Shown: positions 26,599-35,851, numbered from the stretch's first letter. The stretch is 64,000 nucleotides of DNA from Kineobactrum salinum (GCF_010669285.1 NZ_CP048711.1:3100001-3164000), one strand, 5' to 3'. Notes: generated by a model from the sequence alone, not told the origin. Translations and numbers: made by a program.

Positions 26599-27804
26599 AT
26601 GGCCTATTTCAATTACCGGGCGATCGGCCGCGATGGCAAGCCGCTGGACGGCACCGTGGAAGCCGATGGCCTGGAACTGGCCTCGCGTCAGTTGCGGGCC
26701 CAGGGCCTGACCCTGCTCAAACTGGAGGCCGGGGCCGGCGCCGCGGCCGCCAAAAAGGGCAGCGGCAAGGCGATCAAGCGCCAGGACGTCCTGTCCACCA
26801 CCAGCGAACTGGCGGTGCTGCTGCGCGCCGGCCTGCCGCTGGACCGGGCCCTGAAGGTGCTGATCGACATGGCCTCGGAGCCGGCGCTTGAAGTGCTGCT
26901 GCAGGAATTGCTGACCGCGGTGAAAGGCGGCAAGGCCTTCAGCCAGGCATTGCAGCCCCACAGCGACGTATTCGGTAATTTCTATATCAATATGGTGCGC
27001 TCGGGTGAGGCCAGCGGCCAGCTGTCCGCTGTGCTGGACCGGCTGGTGGAGTACCTGGAGAATGCCAAGGCCAACCGCGACAGCGTGGTAGCCGCGCTGA
27101 TCTACCCCGCCATCCTGCTGGTGGTGTCGGTATTGTCCATCGTGCTGATGCTGGGCTTTGTGGTGCCGCAGTTCGAGACCCTGTTCGAGGACATGGGCGA
27201 AGCGCTGCCGCCGCTGACCGCGATGGTGATAGGCGCCGCCGATTTCATCAAGAGCTACGGCTGGCTGATCCTGCTGCTGCTGGCAGGCGTCGGCCTGTAC
27301 CTGCGCAGCTGGCTGCGAACCGAACATGGTCAGGCCAGCAAGGATCGTCGCCTGCTGCGCCTGCCGCTGGCGGGGGGGATCATCTTCCAGTTTGAGGTGT
27401 CCAAGTTCGCGCGCACCGTAGGCACCCTGTTGGGCAACGGCGTATCGCTGCTGAAGGCCATCTCCATCGCCATCGATACGGTCGACAACCGGGTGCTGAA
27501 GGACGCGCTGCAGGTGCTGCCACCGGCGGTGAAGGCCGGCCGGCGGATGTCGGTGGCGCTGGAGGAAACCGGCATGTTCACGCCGATGGTGATACAGATG
27601 ACCCGGGTGGGCGAGGAATCGGGCAGTCTGGACAAGATGATGCTGGAGCTGGCCAAGGTCTTCGACAGCCATGTGCAGGTGGGCGTCAAGCGCGGCCTCA
27701 CGCTGCTGGAACCGGTGCTCATTCTGGGCATGGGTTTTGTGATTGCGGTGATCATCATCGCCATCTTGATGGGCATCCTGTCGGTCAACGACCTGGCGAT
27801 CTGA
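26599..27804 (+). CDS. gspF: Type II secretion inner-membrane platform protein GspF
   Basis: The 401-aa protein consists of two related cytoplasmic helical domains (about 70-170 and 270-375) each followed by membrane segments near 170-195, 220-245 and 375-400, the GspF/PilC layout. Motifs such as LLRAGLPLDRAL and VGEESGSLDKMM are characteristic. GspF connects GspE to the pseudopilus. It starts five bases after gspE. Confidence 0.95.
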   Translation: MAYFNYRAIGRDGKPLDGTVEADGLELASRQLRAQGLTLLKLEAGAGAAAAKKGSGKAIKRQDVLSTTSELAVLLRAGLPLDRALKVLIDMASEPALEVLLQELLTAVKGGKAFSQALQPHSDVFGNFYINMVRSGEASGQLSAVLDRLVEYLENAKANRDSVVAALIYPAILLVVSVLSIVLMLGFVVPQFETLFEDMGEALPPLTAMVIGAADFIKSYGWLILLLLAGVGLYLRSWLRTEHGQASKDRRLLRLPLAGGIIFQFEVSKFARTVGTLLGNGVSLLKAISIAIDTVDNRVLKDALQVLPPAVKAGRRMSVALEETGMFTPMVIQMTRVGEESGSLDKMMLELAKVFDSHVQVGVKRGLTLLEPVLILGMGFVIAVIIIAILMGILSVNDLAI

Positions 27805-27880
27805 CAGTTGCCTGGGAATAAGCCGGTTCACCACGCCGTCTGTCAGGAATACTTATTATCAACGGGAGTACACGAATAGC

Positions 27881-28321
27881 ATGCATATGACATTACAAGG
27901 CCGGCGCAGCTCGCGGGGCAGGAACCGGGGTTTCACACTGATGGAGCTGCTGGTGGTGCTCGCGATCCTGGGCCTGCTGATGAGCCTGGTGGGGCCCCGG
28001 GTGCTGAACCAGCTCGGTGGTGCCAAGACCAAGACCGCCGCCATCCAGATCAAGGACCTGGAGCAGGCGCTGGAAATGTACAAGCTGGACGTGGGGCGCT
28101 TTCCGTCCAGCAATGAGGGTTTGGACGCACTCGTGAGCAAGCCGCCCAGTGCCGCGGGCTGGAATGGCCCCTATCTGAAATCGGACGTGCCGCTGGATCC
28201 CTGGAACCGCGAATACATGTACAAGTACCCTGGTGACAGGGGCGAGCTGGATATCTACAGCTACGGCCAGAACGGTACTCCCGGAGGCGAGGGTGAAGAC
28301 CAGGATGTGGGCAACTGGTAG
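27881..28321 (+). CDS. gspG: Major pseudopilin GspG
   Basis: The 146-aa precursor has a positively charged leader ending RNRG followed by FTLMELLVVLAILGLL, the type IV prepilin cleavage site with the +5 glutamate. The C-terminal part contains the conserved DPWNREYMY and YSYGQNGTPGGEGEDQD segments, the latter forming the calcium-binding site of GspG. It is the main subunit of the pseudopilus. A 76-base gap from gspF holds no obvious terminator. Confidence 0.95.
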   Translation: MHMTLQGRRSSRGRNRGFTLMELLVVLAILGLLMSLVGPRVLNQLGGAKTKTAAIQIKDLEQALEMYKLDVGRFPSSNEGLDALVSKPPSAAGWNGPYLKSDVPLDPWNREYMYKYPGDRGELDIYSYGQNGTPGGEGEDQDVGNW

Positions 28322-28763
28322 CACCCAGCGCGGCTTTACCCTGCTGGAACTGATGGCGGCGCTGGCGATTGCCGGCCTGGTGCTGGCGCTGGCGGTGCCC
28401 TCGACCATGCGCATGTACGACAATATCCGCTACCGGCAGGCGGTGCGCGATGTCGTGACCCTGTTCGGCAGTGCCCGCTACCAGGCCATGCACAGTGGCC
28501 GCGCGCAGAGCGTGGAGATCGATCCGGGCAAGCGTCGCATCAGCTTTGCTTCCACGGTGCACCAGTTGCCGGCCGGGTTCAGCGTCAGCGTGCACTCCGC
28601 GCGTGAGCTCAACCGCGGCGGGGTCGGCGTGATCCGCTTCTACCCCGAGGGTGGCGCCAGCGGTGGCGGTGTCGATATCGAGTCTGCCCGTGGTGCCGGA
28701 GTGAGCATTACGGTGGACTGGCTGCTGGGCAATGTCAGTCAGGAAGCCTATGCGGCCCGCTAG
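28293..28763 (+). CDS. gspH: Minor pseudopilin GspH
   Basis: A prepilin-like protein with cleavage motif QRG-FTLLELMAALAIAG and a GspH-type body. Two starts are possible: GTG 28293 with GGAGG five bases upstream (14-residue leader), or ATG 28305 (10-residue leader). I list the former because of its ribosome binding site. The gene overlaps the end of gspG, implying coupled translation. GspH belongs to the pseudopilus tip. Confidence 0.85.
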   Translation: MKTRMWATGSTQRGFTLLELMAALAIAGLVLALAVPSTMRMYDNIRYRQAVRDVVTLFGSARYQAMHSGRAQSVEIDPGKRRISFASTVHQLPAGFSVSVHSARELNRGGVGVIRFYPEGGASGGGVDIESARGAGVSITVDWLLGNVSQEAYAAR

Positions 28764-29142
28764 GCGCGCTGCCGGGTTCTCCCTGCTGGAGATGCTGGTG
28801 GCGATGGCGATCCTGGGGCTGTCGCTGGGGGCACTGTACCAGGCTACCAGTGGCGCCACCCGCAACGTGCGCATGGATGAAAAGTACGCCTACGGCGTCG
28901 AGCTGGCCCGTTCGCTGCTGGCGGATTATGCGGTGGTGCCGCTCAGCGGTACCGCTGCCCGCGGCGAAACCACCGGCGGCTTCCTGTGGCGGGTGGCAAC
29001 CAACCCGATTCCGCAACAGGGTCCCGGCGGTCTGACCGGAGGAGCGCTGCAGTACATTGAGGTATCGGTCAGCTGGACCGACGGCAGCAGCGCGCGCCAG
29101 GTGGTGCTGAACTCCGTGGTAGCGGGCGCCGGCGAGACGTGA
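28750..29142 (+). CDS. gspI: Minor pseudopilin GspI
   Basis: A 130-aa prepilin: leader MRPARRAAG then FSLLEMLVAMAILGLSLGAL with the +5 glutamate. ATG 28750 has AGGAA four bases upstream and overlaps the end of gspH by 14 bases. The size and the RNVRMDEKYAYGVELARSL segment fit GspI, the tip pseudopilin that nucleates the GspI-J-K complex. Confidence 0.9.
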   Translation: MRPARRAAGFSLLEMLVAMAILGLSLGALYQATSGATRNVRMDEKYAYGVELARSLLADYAVVPLSGTAARGETTGGFLWRVATNPIPQQGPGGLTGGALQYIEVSVSWTDGSSARQVVLNSVVAGAGET

Positions 29143-29762
29143 ATCCGGGCCATTCCACTGCTGGCCGCCAGCGCGCTTTCACTCTGGTGGAAGTGGTGGT
29201 GGCGCTGTCGGTGCTGTCATTGATCATGCTCGCCACGATCACGGCGCTGCGCACCTTTGCCAGCACCCAGCAGACGCTGGACCGGATGATGGCGCGGGTC
29301 GACGAGGTCCGCAGTGCCAGCAGCCTGTTGCGGGACCTGGTCGACAGTGCCGTGATCGGCGATGGCCCGGACCTGGGCGGGCTGACCCTCGGCGGCGCCA
29401 GCCAGCAGTCTGGCGCCTTCTTCCAGGGCGATGACACGGCCCTGGTGTGGAAGGCGAATATCATGTTTGGCGAAAGCTTCGGCGGCCAGTACCTGTTGCG
29501 TCTGGCCCGCGAGCAGGACGAACTGGTGCTGCGCTGGCAGGAACCGACGCCCAACAACCGCGAGGCGGACTGGTCGGAGACCCCGTCGCGGCCCCTGCTG
29601 ACCGGCCTGCAGACTTTTGCCGTGGCGTATCGGCCCGGCGTCGGCGAGGACTGGGTGGACGAGTGGATCACTGCCGGCAGCGCCTCGCCGGCCACATTGC
29701 GGCTGCGGATCCGCACCCGCGACCGGTTCTGGCCCGACCTGATCATGCAGGTGCCGCAATGA
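29139..29762 (+). CDS. gspJ: Minor pseudopilin GspJ
   Basis: A 207-aa pseudopilin beginning with GTG at 29139 that overlaps the gspI stop by four bases. The cleavage region is QRA-FTLVEVVVALSVLSL; alanine rather than glycine at -1 is unusual but tolerated by some prepilin peptidases. The body includes a RDLVDSAVIGDGPDLGGL segment as in GspJ. Part of the tip complex. Confidence 0.9.
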   Translation: MNPGHSTAGRQRAFTLVEVVVALSVLSLIMLATITALRTFASTQQTLDRMMARVDEVRSASSLLRDLVDSAVIGDGPDLGGLTLGGASQQSGAFFQGDDTALVWKANIMFGESFGGQYLLRLAREQDELVLRWQEPTPNNREADWSETPSRPLLTGLQTFAVAYRPGVGEDWVDEWITAGSASPATLRLRIRTRDRFWPDLIMQVPQ

Positions 29763-30481
29763 GCGGGGGCCGTTGCGGGGAATTTTCGGCGGCGCCTGGA
29801 CGTCACTGTCAGCGACAGCGCGGTGTGGCGCTGGCGATGGTAGTCTGGTTTATTGCCGCCATGTCCCTGCTGGTGGTCGGTATCGTCCACGAAGCGCGGG
29901 TCGACGTGCGCCTGGCGCAGACCCACCTGGCCCGGGCCAAGGTCGCCGCGGCGGGTGACGGCGCCATCAATCTGCTGCTGTCGCGGCAGGGAGAGCTGCG
30001 CGCAGAGCGGCAGTCACCGGCCGATGGCGAGGAGCCCGTGCTGGATGGAGAATTCGCGCTGGGGCAATTGCGGGTCCGGGTGCAGATGGTGCCGGTGTCG
30101 CGCCTGATCAAGGTCTATTCCGAAAAGCCGGGACCGCTGGCGGCACTGTTCGCCGAGCGCGGTGGAATCAGCCGCGGAGAGGCCCAACGGCTGGCAGACA
30201 ATGTGGTACAGTTGCGCAACCCGCGGGGCCGCCGGGGCAGCGGACCTGCGCTGGAAACGCCGGAGGACCTGCTGCGCATAGAGGGTTTTGACCGCGCGCT
30301 GCTCGATGCCATCCGCGACGATATCACCGCGCTGGATCGCGGCTACCGGCTGGACGCGGTAATGGATTATGACGGCCGCCGCTGGCTGCGCCGGCGCTGG
30401 GTATCCCTGCAGGCCGCCGGGCCGTCGCTGTTGCCCTGGCAGATAAAACGCACCGAGGCGCCGCGGGTGATCGGTGGCTAA
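29759..30481 (+). CDS. gspK: Minor pseudopilin GspK
   Basis: A 240-aa protein starting at ATG 29759 (overlapping the gspJ stop). The N-terminus QRGVALAMVVWFIAAMSLLVVG is a pseudopilin hydrophobic helix lacking the +5 glutamate, as known for GspK. The helix-hairpin-helix-like segment ETPEDLLRIEGFDRALLDAIRDDI matches the GspK alpha domain. It is shorter than enteric GspK (about 320 aa), so the inserted domain is reduced. Caps the pseudopilus. Confidence 0.85.
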   Translation: MSGGRCGEFSAAPGRHCQRQRGVALAMVVWFIAAMSLLVVGIVHEARVDVRLAQTHLARAKVAAAGDGAINLLLSRQGELRAERQSPADGEEPVLDGEFALGQLRVRVQMVPVSRLIKVYSEKPGPLAALFAERGGISRGEAQRLADNVVQLRNPRGRRGSGPALETPEDLLRIEGFDRALLDAIRDDITALDRGYRLDAVMDYDGRRWLRRRWVSLQAAGPSLLPWQIKRTEAPRVIGG

Positions 30482-30501
30482 ACACACAATGGCTGGCTTA
30501 C

Positions 30502-31512
30502 ATGCTCGATAACACACAGCAATGGTACCTGTTTGGCTACGACATGCGCCGTATCGGCCATCACTGGCAGGTGGCCTGGGCGGAATTCCTCTGGGGCGAC
30601 CGCTCGCCGGTGCGGGCGCGGCTGGATGACGTGGTGCGGCTGCAGGGAGAAACCGGTACCGCGCTGTACCACGCCGGCCACCCGGTAAGCGCGGGCGAGG
30701 CCAGTTGCGAAGCCGTGCTGCTGCCGGATGAGCTGGTGCTGTTCAAGCCACTGGCGGTGCCGCGCGCGGCGGAAGACGAGCTGGACTCGGTGATGGCGCT
30801 GGAGGTCATGGCCAACAGCCCCTTTCCCGCCGATGACACCGCGGCTGGCTGGACCCTGCTGGGCCGCGACGAGAAGCACCTGCGGCTGCAATTGGCGATT
30901 GTCTCGAACAGCGCGGTGATGCGTTACCTGGGAAGCCGTTACGACCTGCACGACCCCCACGCCAGGGAGGTCTGGGCGATGGCCGCAGAGCAGCCGGTGG
31001 TGCTGCGCGGCTTCGGCGAATCCCGGCGTCTGCAGCGCTACCAGCGGCGCCTGTTGCGGATGGCTGGCTGGCTGGGCGCCAGCCTGCTGACCCTGCTGCT
31101 GATTCTGGCGCTGCTGGCGGGTGGCAAGTATCTCCAGTTGCAGCAATACCAGGCCCTGGCCGACACCGTACAGCAGGAGGCCGCCGATGTGATCGGCCTG
31201 CGGGAATCGCTGAGCGCCGCCAACCAGACCGTGGCCGGGGTCAATGAACTGTTGAATGAATTTCCCAACCCGCATGTGGAACTGGCGCGTCTGACCCGTC
31301 TGCTGGGAGACGATGCCTACATCGCCCAGCTCACCATGCGCGGCCAGGAACTGCGGCTGCGCGGTCGCGCCGCCAATGCGGCCGGGGTCATGGAAGAGCT
31401 GATCCGTCAGGAGGCCTTTGCCGTGGTTACCGACCAGGGCATCACCAAGGTCGGCGATACCGGCCTGGAACAGTTCAACGTCAGCATCCAGTTGCAGGAC
31501 AGGGCGCCATGA
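30502..31512 (+). CDS. gspL: Type II secretion assembly protein GspL
   Basis: The 336-aa protein has an actin-like cytoplasmic domain (about 1-180, including DELDSVMALEVMANSPFP, the PilM/GspL signature), a single membrane helix (about 195-220, LGASLLTLLLILALLAGG) and a periplasmic ferredoxin-like domain. GspL recruits GspE to the inner membrane. ATG 30502 lies 20 bases after gspK. Confidence 0.87.
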   Translation: MLDNTQQWYLFGYDMRRIGHHWQVAWAEFLWGDRSPVRARLDDVVRLQGETGTALYHAGHPVSAGEASCEAVLLPDELVLFKPLAVPRAAEDELDSVMALEVMANSPFPADDTAAGWTLLGRDEKHLRLQLAIVSNSAVMRYLGSRYDLHDPHAREVWAMAAEQPVVLRGFGESRRLQRYQRRLLRMAGWLGASLLTLLLILALLAGGKYLQLQQYQALADTVQQEAADVIGLRESLSAANQTVAGVNELLNEFPNPHVELARLTRLLGDDAYIAQLTMRGQELRLRGRAANAAGVMEELIRQEAFAVVTDQGITKVGDTGLEQFNVSIQLQDRAP

Positions 31513-32081
31513 TGAGCTGGCTGCGGGCAAACCCCCGCTACGCAGTGCTGGTGCTTGGCACCGCGGTGTTGCCGCTGCTGCTGGTGCTGTACCTGACCGC
31601 GGGCCTGCTGGGCCTGCGCGCCGAATACCAGGCCGGCATCGAACGGCTCGAGCCGCGCGTCGCCCGCTTGCAGGGCCTGCTGGAACGCGAAGACGAACTG
31701 CGGCAGGCTGCTTCCGCCGTGGGCTCCGACGTGCTGGACCTGGTCTATCCTGCCACCGACGACCACCAGGCCGTATCCGCCATGCTGCAAAAGAACGTGC
31801 GGGAAATCTTTGCCGCTGCCGGCCTGGTGGTCAGCAACAGCCAGATCCTGCCCGTGCGGGAGGAAGACGGATTCGACCATATCGCCATCAAGTTCACCGC
31901 CTCGGGCGACCTGCCGGCCCTGGACATAGCGCTGGCCGACATCAACGCTTACCTGCCCCTGCTGCTGATCGAATCCATCGACGTCTGGCCCGCGCGCGCC
32001 TCCGGCCGCCGCGGCAGAGACAGTTCCGAACAGGACATCACCGCGACGGTGCAGGTCCTGGCACTGAAGGCGCGGGCATGA
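31509..32081 (+). CDS. gspM: Type II secretion protein GspM
   Basis: A 190-aa protein with a short cytoplasmic tail, one N-terminal membrane helix (about 12-38), a coiled-coil stretch (about 40-65) and a small periplasmic alpha/beta domain, the GspM/PilO plan. It overlaps gspL by four bases. Sequence divergence in this family is high; the call rests on topology and position between gspL and the gspC-like gene. Confidence 0.8.
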   Translation: MMSWLRANPRYAVLVLGTAVLPLLLVLYLTAGLLGLRAEYQAGIERLEPRVARLQGLLEREDELRQAASAVGSDVLDLVYPATDDHQAVSAMLQKNVREIFAAAGLVVSNSQILPVREEDGFDHIAIKFTASGDLPALDIALADINAYLPLLLIESIDVWPARASGRRGRDSSEQDITATVQVLALKARA

Positions 32082-32743
32082 ACGCGCTGCAGGCGCTGCG
32101 CGCGCGCTACCAGGTGCGGACCAATCCGCTGCGCACCGAGCGCAACATCGAGCTGGTGGCGGTGGCACTGTTGCTGCTGCTATTGTTGCTGCTGATCTAC
32201 ACAGGCCTGCGGGCAGCGATCCCCCCGTCGCCTACCCCGGTGGAGCCGGCCGCTTCCTCGCTGACCATCGCCGACCAACTGGCGCGCCGTTCCGTCAGCA
32301 GCGAAGACAGCGAAGAACTGCGGGCGCGCCCGCTGTTCTGGGAGGGGCGCAGGCCGGCAGCACCCAAGCCAGTGGCGCCCGTGGCAAAGAAAACCAGCGA
32401 GCCGGCCTCCAAACTGAAGGACGTGCGCCTGCTGGGCGTATTCGGCGACGCCGACGCCGCCGGCATGATCGTGCTGGTCAATGACAAACAGAGCCGGGTA
32501 TTGATGGGACAGTCGCTGTCGGGCTGGGAATTGCAGGAAGTCGCGTCCGACCACGTGGTACTGGTCAGCGGGCGCAATACCGAAAAACTGAGCCTGCAGC
32601 GCTCGATCACCGGCAAACAGGCCCGGCCGCGAAGGGAAACCCCCGCGCCACAGAGCCGTCCCGGCCCCCAGCGCGATGCCCCGCCGAAGGACCGCCCGCA
32701 GGGTGACGTTCGGATGGGCGAGGATGGCGGGCAGAACCTGTGA
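32078..32743 (+). CDS. gspC: Type II secretion GspC/XpsN-like protein
   Basis: A 221-aa protein with an N-terminal membrane helix (about 28-48) and a periplasmic homology-region domain (about 105-175, LKDVRLLGVFGDADAAGMIVL...GQSLSGWELQEV) that binds the secretin N0 domain in GspC proteins. A basic Pro/Arg-rich C-terminal tail replaces the PDZ domain of enteric GspC. The place after gspM and before gspD matches the Xanthomonas xps order, where XpsN plays the GspC role. ATG 32078 overlaps gspM by four bases. Confidence 0.8.
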   Translation: MNALQALRARYQVRTNPLRTERNIELVAVALLLLLLLLLIYTGLRAAIPPSPTPVEPAASSLTIADQLARRSVSSEDSEELRARPLFWEGRRPAAPKPVAPVAKKTSEPASKLKDVRLLGVFGDADAAGMIVLVNDKQSRVLMGQSLSGWELQEVASDHVVLVSGRNTEKLSLQRSITGKQARPRRETPAPQSRPGPQRDAPPKDRPQGDVRMGEDGGQNL

Positions 32744-32765
32744 ATGCATCGAGTTGTGAATCGAG

Positions 32766-32944
32766 GGCACTTACTTTGGGCGGGGTGGACTTCGTAGTCC
32801 GGCCGGTGCCCTGGGTGGGTGTTTTCAAGACGCGCCGTGAACCCATCCATGGGGGCTCGGATGCGACATCCATGTCGCATACGGTCTTGAAAACACCCAC
32901 CCAGGACACCGGCCTACCATCGGAGCCAGCTTAAAGTGTATGCC
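32766..32944. repeat. T-shaped palindromic repeat, copy B
   Basis: Arms 32801-32831 and 32884-32914 pair over 31 bp with one mismatch and enclose the 52-nt core at 32832-32883, nearly identical to copy A. The arms differ from copy A at eight positions, seven of them compensated on the other side. A hairpin GGACT-TCGT-AGTCC precedes the left arm and the outer ends are GGCACTTACTTT and AAAGTGTATGCC. Lies between gspC and gspD. Confidence 0.85.
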
Positions 32945-33004
32945 ATACAATGGGTACGGCATTGTGGATGAACGGCACTGGCTTGGGGCTAGTCGCGGTG
33001 TGAG

Positions 33005-33116
33005 GGCACTGCTTTCGGAGAATGCTTTCGAGACCGTTTGCCGCATGGATGCGGCAACCGAGCCCCCATGGACGGGTTCACGGCGTGTCTCGAAAGCATT
33101 CTCCGGAAGTAGTGAC
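33005..33116. repeat. T-shaped palindromic repeat, copy C (inverted)
   Basis: The core 33035-33086 is the reverse complement of the copy A/B core with changes. The arms 33007-33034 and 33087-33114 pair over 28 bp, with a perfect inner 19 bp and two G-T wobbles. The larger internal hairpin is TTGCCGCAT/ATGCGGCAA, a compensated variant of that in copies A and B. The outer ends are GGCACT and AGTGACC. Together with copy B it fills the 438-base gap between gspC and gspD. Confidence 0.85.
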
Positions 33117-33181
33117 CGCATTATTGGCACCCAACTATTAGTGTGTCATTCAATTGTGAACGGAAAGTACAAGGAAAATTT

Positions 33182-35446
33182 ATGTTGCGGCCCCTGACTG
33201 CGCTCGTCATGGTCTCACTGCTGGCCAGCTGTAGCCTGCTGGACAACCAGTTCCGGGGCAAGCCCTACGGCAAGCCCGATACCGGGGACTCCGAACAGCC
33301 CGCCGAGCCGGCCGCCATGCCGCGCTCCGCCGAGGAACTCGCGGCCCGCCAGCAGGCAGAGAAAGAATCCGAACGGCTCCAGCCCTCCCTGTACCGGGGT
33401 ACCGACCAACCCATCAACATGCCGGCGCTGGAAGAACCCATCCGCCTGGTGGGCGAGGATGTCAGCCTCAATTTCGAAGAGGCGCCGCTGGGCGAAGTGG
33501 TGCACGCCGTGCTGGGCGATATCCTCGGCCTGGACTATATCGTCGACCATCCCGTCCAAGGCAACATCACGCTGCGCTCGCGCACCCCGATTCCCCGGGA
33601 CCAACTGCTGCAGGTGCTGGAATCGCTGCTGCGGGCCAACAACGTCATCATGACCCGCGGCGCCGATGGCCGCTACCTGGTGACCGGGTCAGAACAGGGC
33701 ACCCGGCTGGCGCCGCGGCTCTCCAATCCCGAATCCGAGCGCGCAGGCTACAGCACGATAGTGGTCCCGCTGCAGTACATCAGCGCCAGCAACATGGCCG
33801 AGATTCTCGGCCCGATGGCAGAGGAGCAGGCCTTTCTCCGGGTCGACAACAGCCGCAACCTGTTGATACTGGCCGGTACCCAGGCGCAGCTTGATGGCTG
33901 GCTGGACATGATCGCCACCTTCGACGTCGACCTGCTCAAGGGCATGTCGGTGGGCCTGTTTCCGCTTGAAAACAGCCGCGTGGAAGACGCTGCCCAGGTG
34001 CTCGACGGCATGCTGGGCAGCGGCAGCGGCGATGGGGGTGAAGGCGAGGGCGGGCAGGGCAGCAATAATTTTTCCCGGCTGGTGCGCATCATACCGGTCA
34101 AGCGCCTCAACAGCCTGCTGGTGGTCACACCCAGGTCGCATTACCTGGATACGGTGGGTACCTGGATCGAGCGGCTGGATACCACCCCGGATTCCAATTT
34201 CGAAAAAAGCCTGCATGTCTATCCGGTGCAGAACACCACCTCCAGCCGGCTGGCTGACCTGATCCGGGGTATTTATTCCGGTGGTGGTGGGGGTGGTCGC
34301 TCCACGGGGCCGGCCGCGCGTTCAGGCGCCACCGACCGCGGGGTCGCCCCGGGCATGTCCATGGAATCGATCGGTTCCGGTTCCAGCAGCAGAAGCGGCC
34401 GCTCCAGTGGCAGTTTTGGGTCTGGCAGCAGCTCAGGCAGCAGTGGTATCGGCAGTTTTGGCAGCAGCAATCGCAGTAGCGATACCGGCGGCAGCACGGT
34501 CACCAGCATCGGTGGTGACGAGGAGAGTGAGATTGCCGATGTGCGGGTGGTGGCGGACGAGGAAAACAACTCGCTGATGATCTACGCCACCGGCAAGCAG
34601 TACGGCATTATCGAGGATGCGTTGCGGCAGCTGGACGTGGTTGCCACCCAGGTGATTATCGAGGCCAGCATCCTGGAAGTGACACTCACCGAAGATCTGG
34701 AATACGGCCTGGAGTGGTCCTTCAAGAATGGGCTGGGCGGACGCTACGACGGCTCCGGCCAGCAGGTGAGCTCCGGCTCCGCGCCCTCGGTTTCTGCGCC
34801 AGGTTTTTCCTATTCCATCACCAACCCGGCCGGCAATATCAATGCGGTGCTCAATGCCTTGTCAGAGGACAGCCTGATCAACGTGATCTCCTCCCCGTCG
34901 GTGATGGTGCTGGACAACCACACCGCGTATATTCACGTCGGCGATCAGGTGGCCATCCGTCAGGGCTCGCTGGTCAGTGAGGGCGGTACGGTTACCCAGA
35001 ATTTTCAGTACCGCGACACCGGCGTCAAGCTGATGGTGCGGCCCTCGGTCAATGCCGGTGGCCTGGTGACGATGGACGTGGAGCAGTCAGTGACTGATAT
35101 AGGTACTGCTACGATCAACGAGCAACCTACGTTCCTGGAGCGCAATATCATGAGCCGGGTGGCGGTACGCTCCGACGAATCGGTGGTATTGGGCGGATTG
35201 ATCCGCGAGAACGCGTCCAGCAGAGACTCGGGCGTGCCTCTGTTGCACCGTATTCCCGTCCTCGGTGCGCTGTTTGGCAGCACCGTGAACAACAACCGCC
35301 GCACCGAGTTGCTGGTGATCATCACGCCGCGGGTACTGGCCAACGAGACCGAGCTGCGTGAGGTCAGTCAGGAACTGCGCTCCCGGGTGCGTCATATGCA
35401 ACTGATCGACGATCCGCTGCTGGAAGAGCCCCTGGCGGAAGACTAG
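33182..35446 (+). CDS. gspD: Type II secretion secretin GspD
   Basis: The outer-membrane channel of the system. The 754-aa precursor has a lipoprotein signal (lipobox LLASC, Cys17), an N0 domain (about 95-165), N1-N3 domains and a C-terminal secretin domain with SSPSVMVLDNHTAYIHVGDQ and the VVLGGLIRE segment. A long Gly/Ser-rich low-complexity stretch (about 367-440) interrupts the N3 region. ATG 33182 has AAGGAAA upstream. Being a lipoprotein, it may not need a separate GspS pilotin. Two palindromic repeats separate it from gspC, so readthrough or its own promoter is required. Confidence 0.95.
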   Translation: MLRPLTALVMVSLLASCSLLDNQFRGKPYGKPDTGDSEQPAEPAAMPRSAEELAARQQAEKESERLQPSLYRGTDQPINMPALEEPIRLVGEDVSLNFEEAPLGEVVHAVLGDILGLDYIVDHPVQGNITLRSRTPIPRDQLLQVLESLLRANNVIMTRGADGRYLVTGSEQGTRLAPRLSNPESERAGYSTIVVPLQYISASNMAEILGPMAEEQAFLRVDNSRNLLILAGTQAQLDGWLDMIATFDVDLLKGMSVGLFPLENSRVEDAAQVLDGMLGSGSGDGGEGEGGQGSNNFSRLVRIIPVKRLNSLLVVTPRSHYLDTVGTWIERLDTTPDSNFEKSLHVYPVQNTTSSRLADLIRGIYSGGGGGGRSTGPAARSGATDRGVAPGMSMESIGSGSSSRSGRSSGSFGSGSSSGSSGIGSFGSSNRSSDTGGSTVTSIGGDEESEIADVRVVADEENNSLMIYATGKQYGIIEDALRQLDVVATQVIIEASILEVTLTEDLEYGLEWSFKNGLGGRYDGSGQQVSSGSAPSVSAPGFSYSITNPAGNINAVLNALSEDSLINVISSPSVMVLDNHTAYIHVGDQVAIRQGSLVSEGGTVTQNFQYRDTGVKLMVRPSVNAGGLVTMDVEQSVTDIGTATINEQPTFLERNIMSRVAVRSDESVVLGGLIRENASSRDSGVPLLHRIPVLGALFGSTVNNNRRTELLVIITPRVLANETELREVSQELRSRVRHMQLIDDPLLEEPLAED

Positions 35447-35510
35447 GACCCGCACAATCCTGTAACATGGCTATACCGACACTATATATAGAAGGATGTG
35501 CGGCAATTCA

Positions 35511-35662
35511 TAGGGTGCGTTGACGAAGGAAACGCACCACCGCCCAGCTCATAGGGTGCGTTGACAAAGGAAACGCACCACCACCCAGCTCATAGGGTGC
35601 GTTGACAAAGGAAACGCACCACCACCCCGAACCAGGTGCATTTCCTTCGTCAACGCACCCTA
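35511..35662. repeat. Hairpin repeat cluster, three 41-bp direct units plus one inverted
   Basis: Units starting at 35511, 35552 and 35593 repeat every 41 bases; each holds TAGGGTGCGTT...AAACGCACC, which folds into a hairpin. An inverted copy sits at 35635-35662. The same hairpin motif forms the array at 51412-51872. Resembles REP-type intergenic repeats. Confidence 0.85.
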
Positions 35663-35851
35663 TACCGGAAGAAGTGAAGCAATACAGGAAGAGGCGAACA
35701 AAGCCTGAGCAGCCGCCATTCTTCGATATAGAGCCTATATCCATTCTCTTATATAGAGCTTATATATAGAAGACTGTGCAGGAGCCTGAAACAATCATCG
35801 GCATCAGCCGCTATTTATCGTCGACGTTGGGCGCTTTTCCCCCGGAAATTC

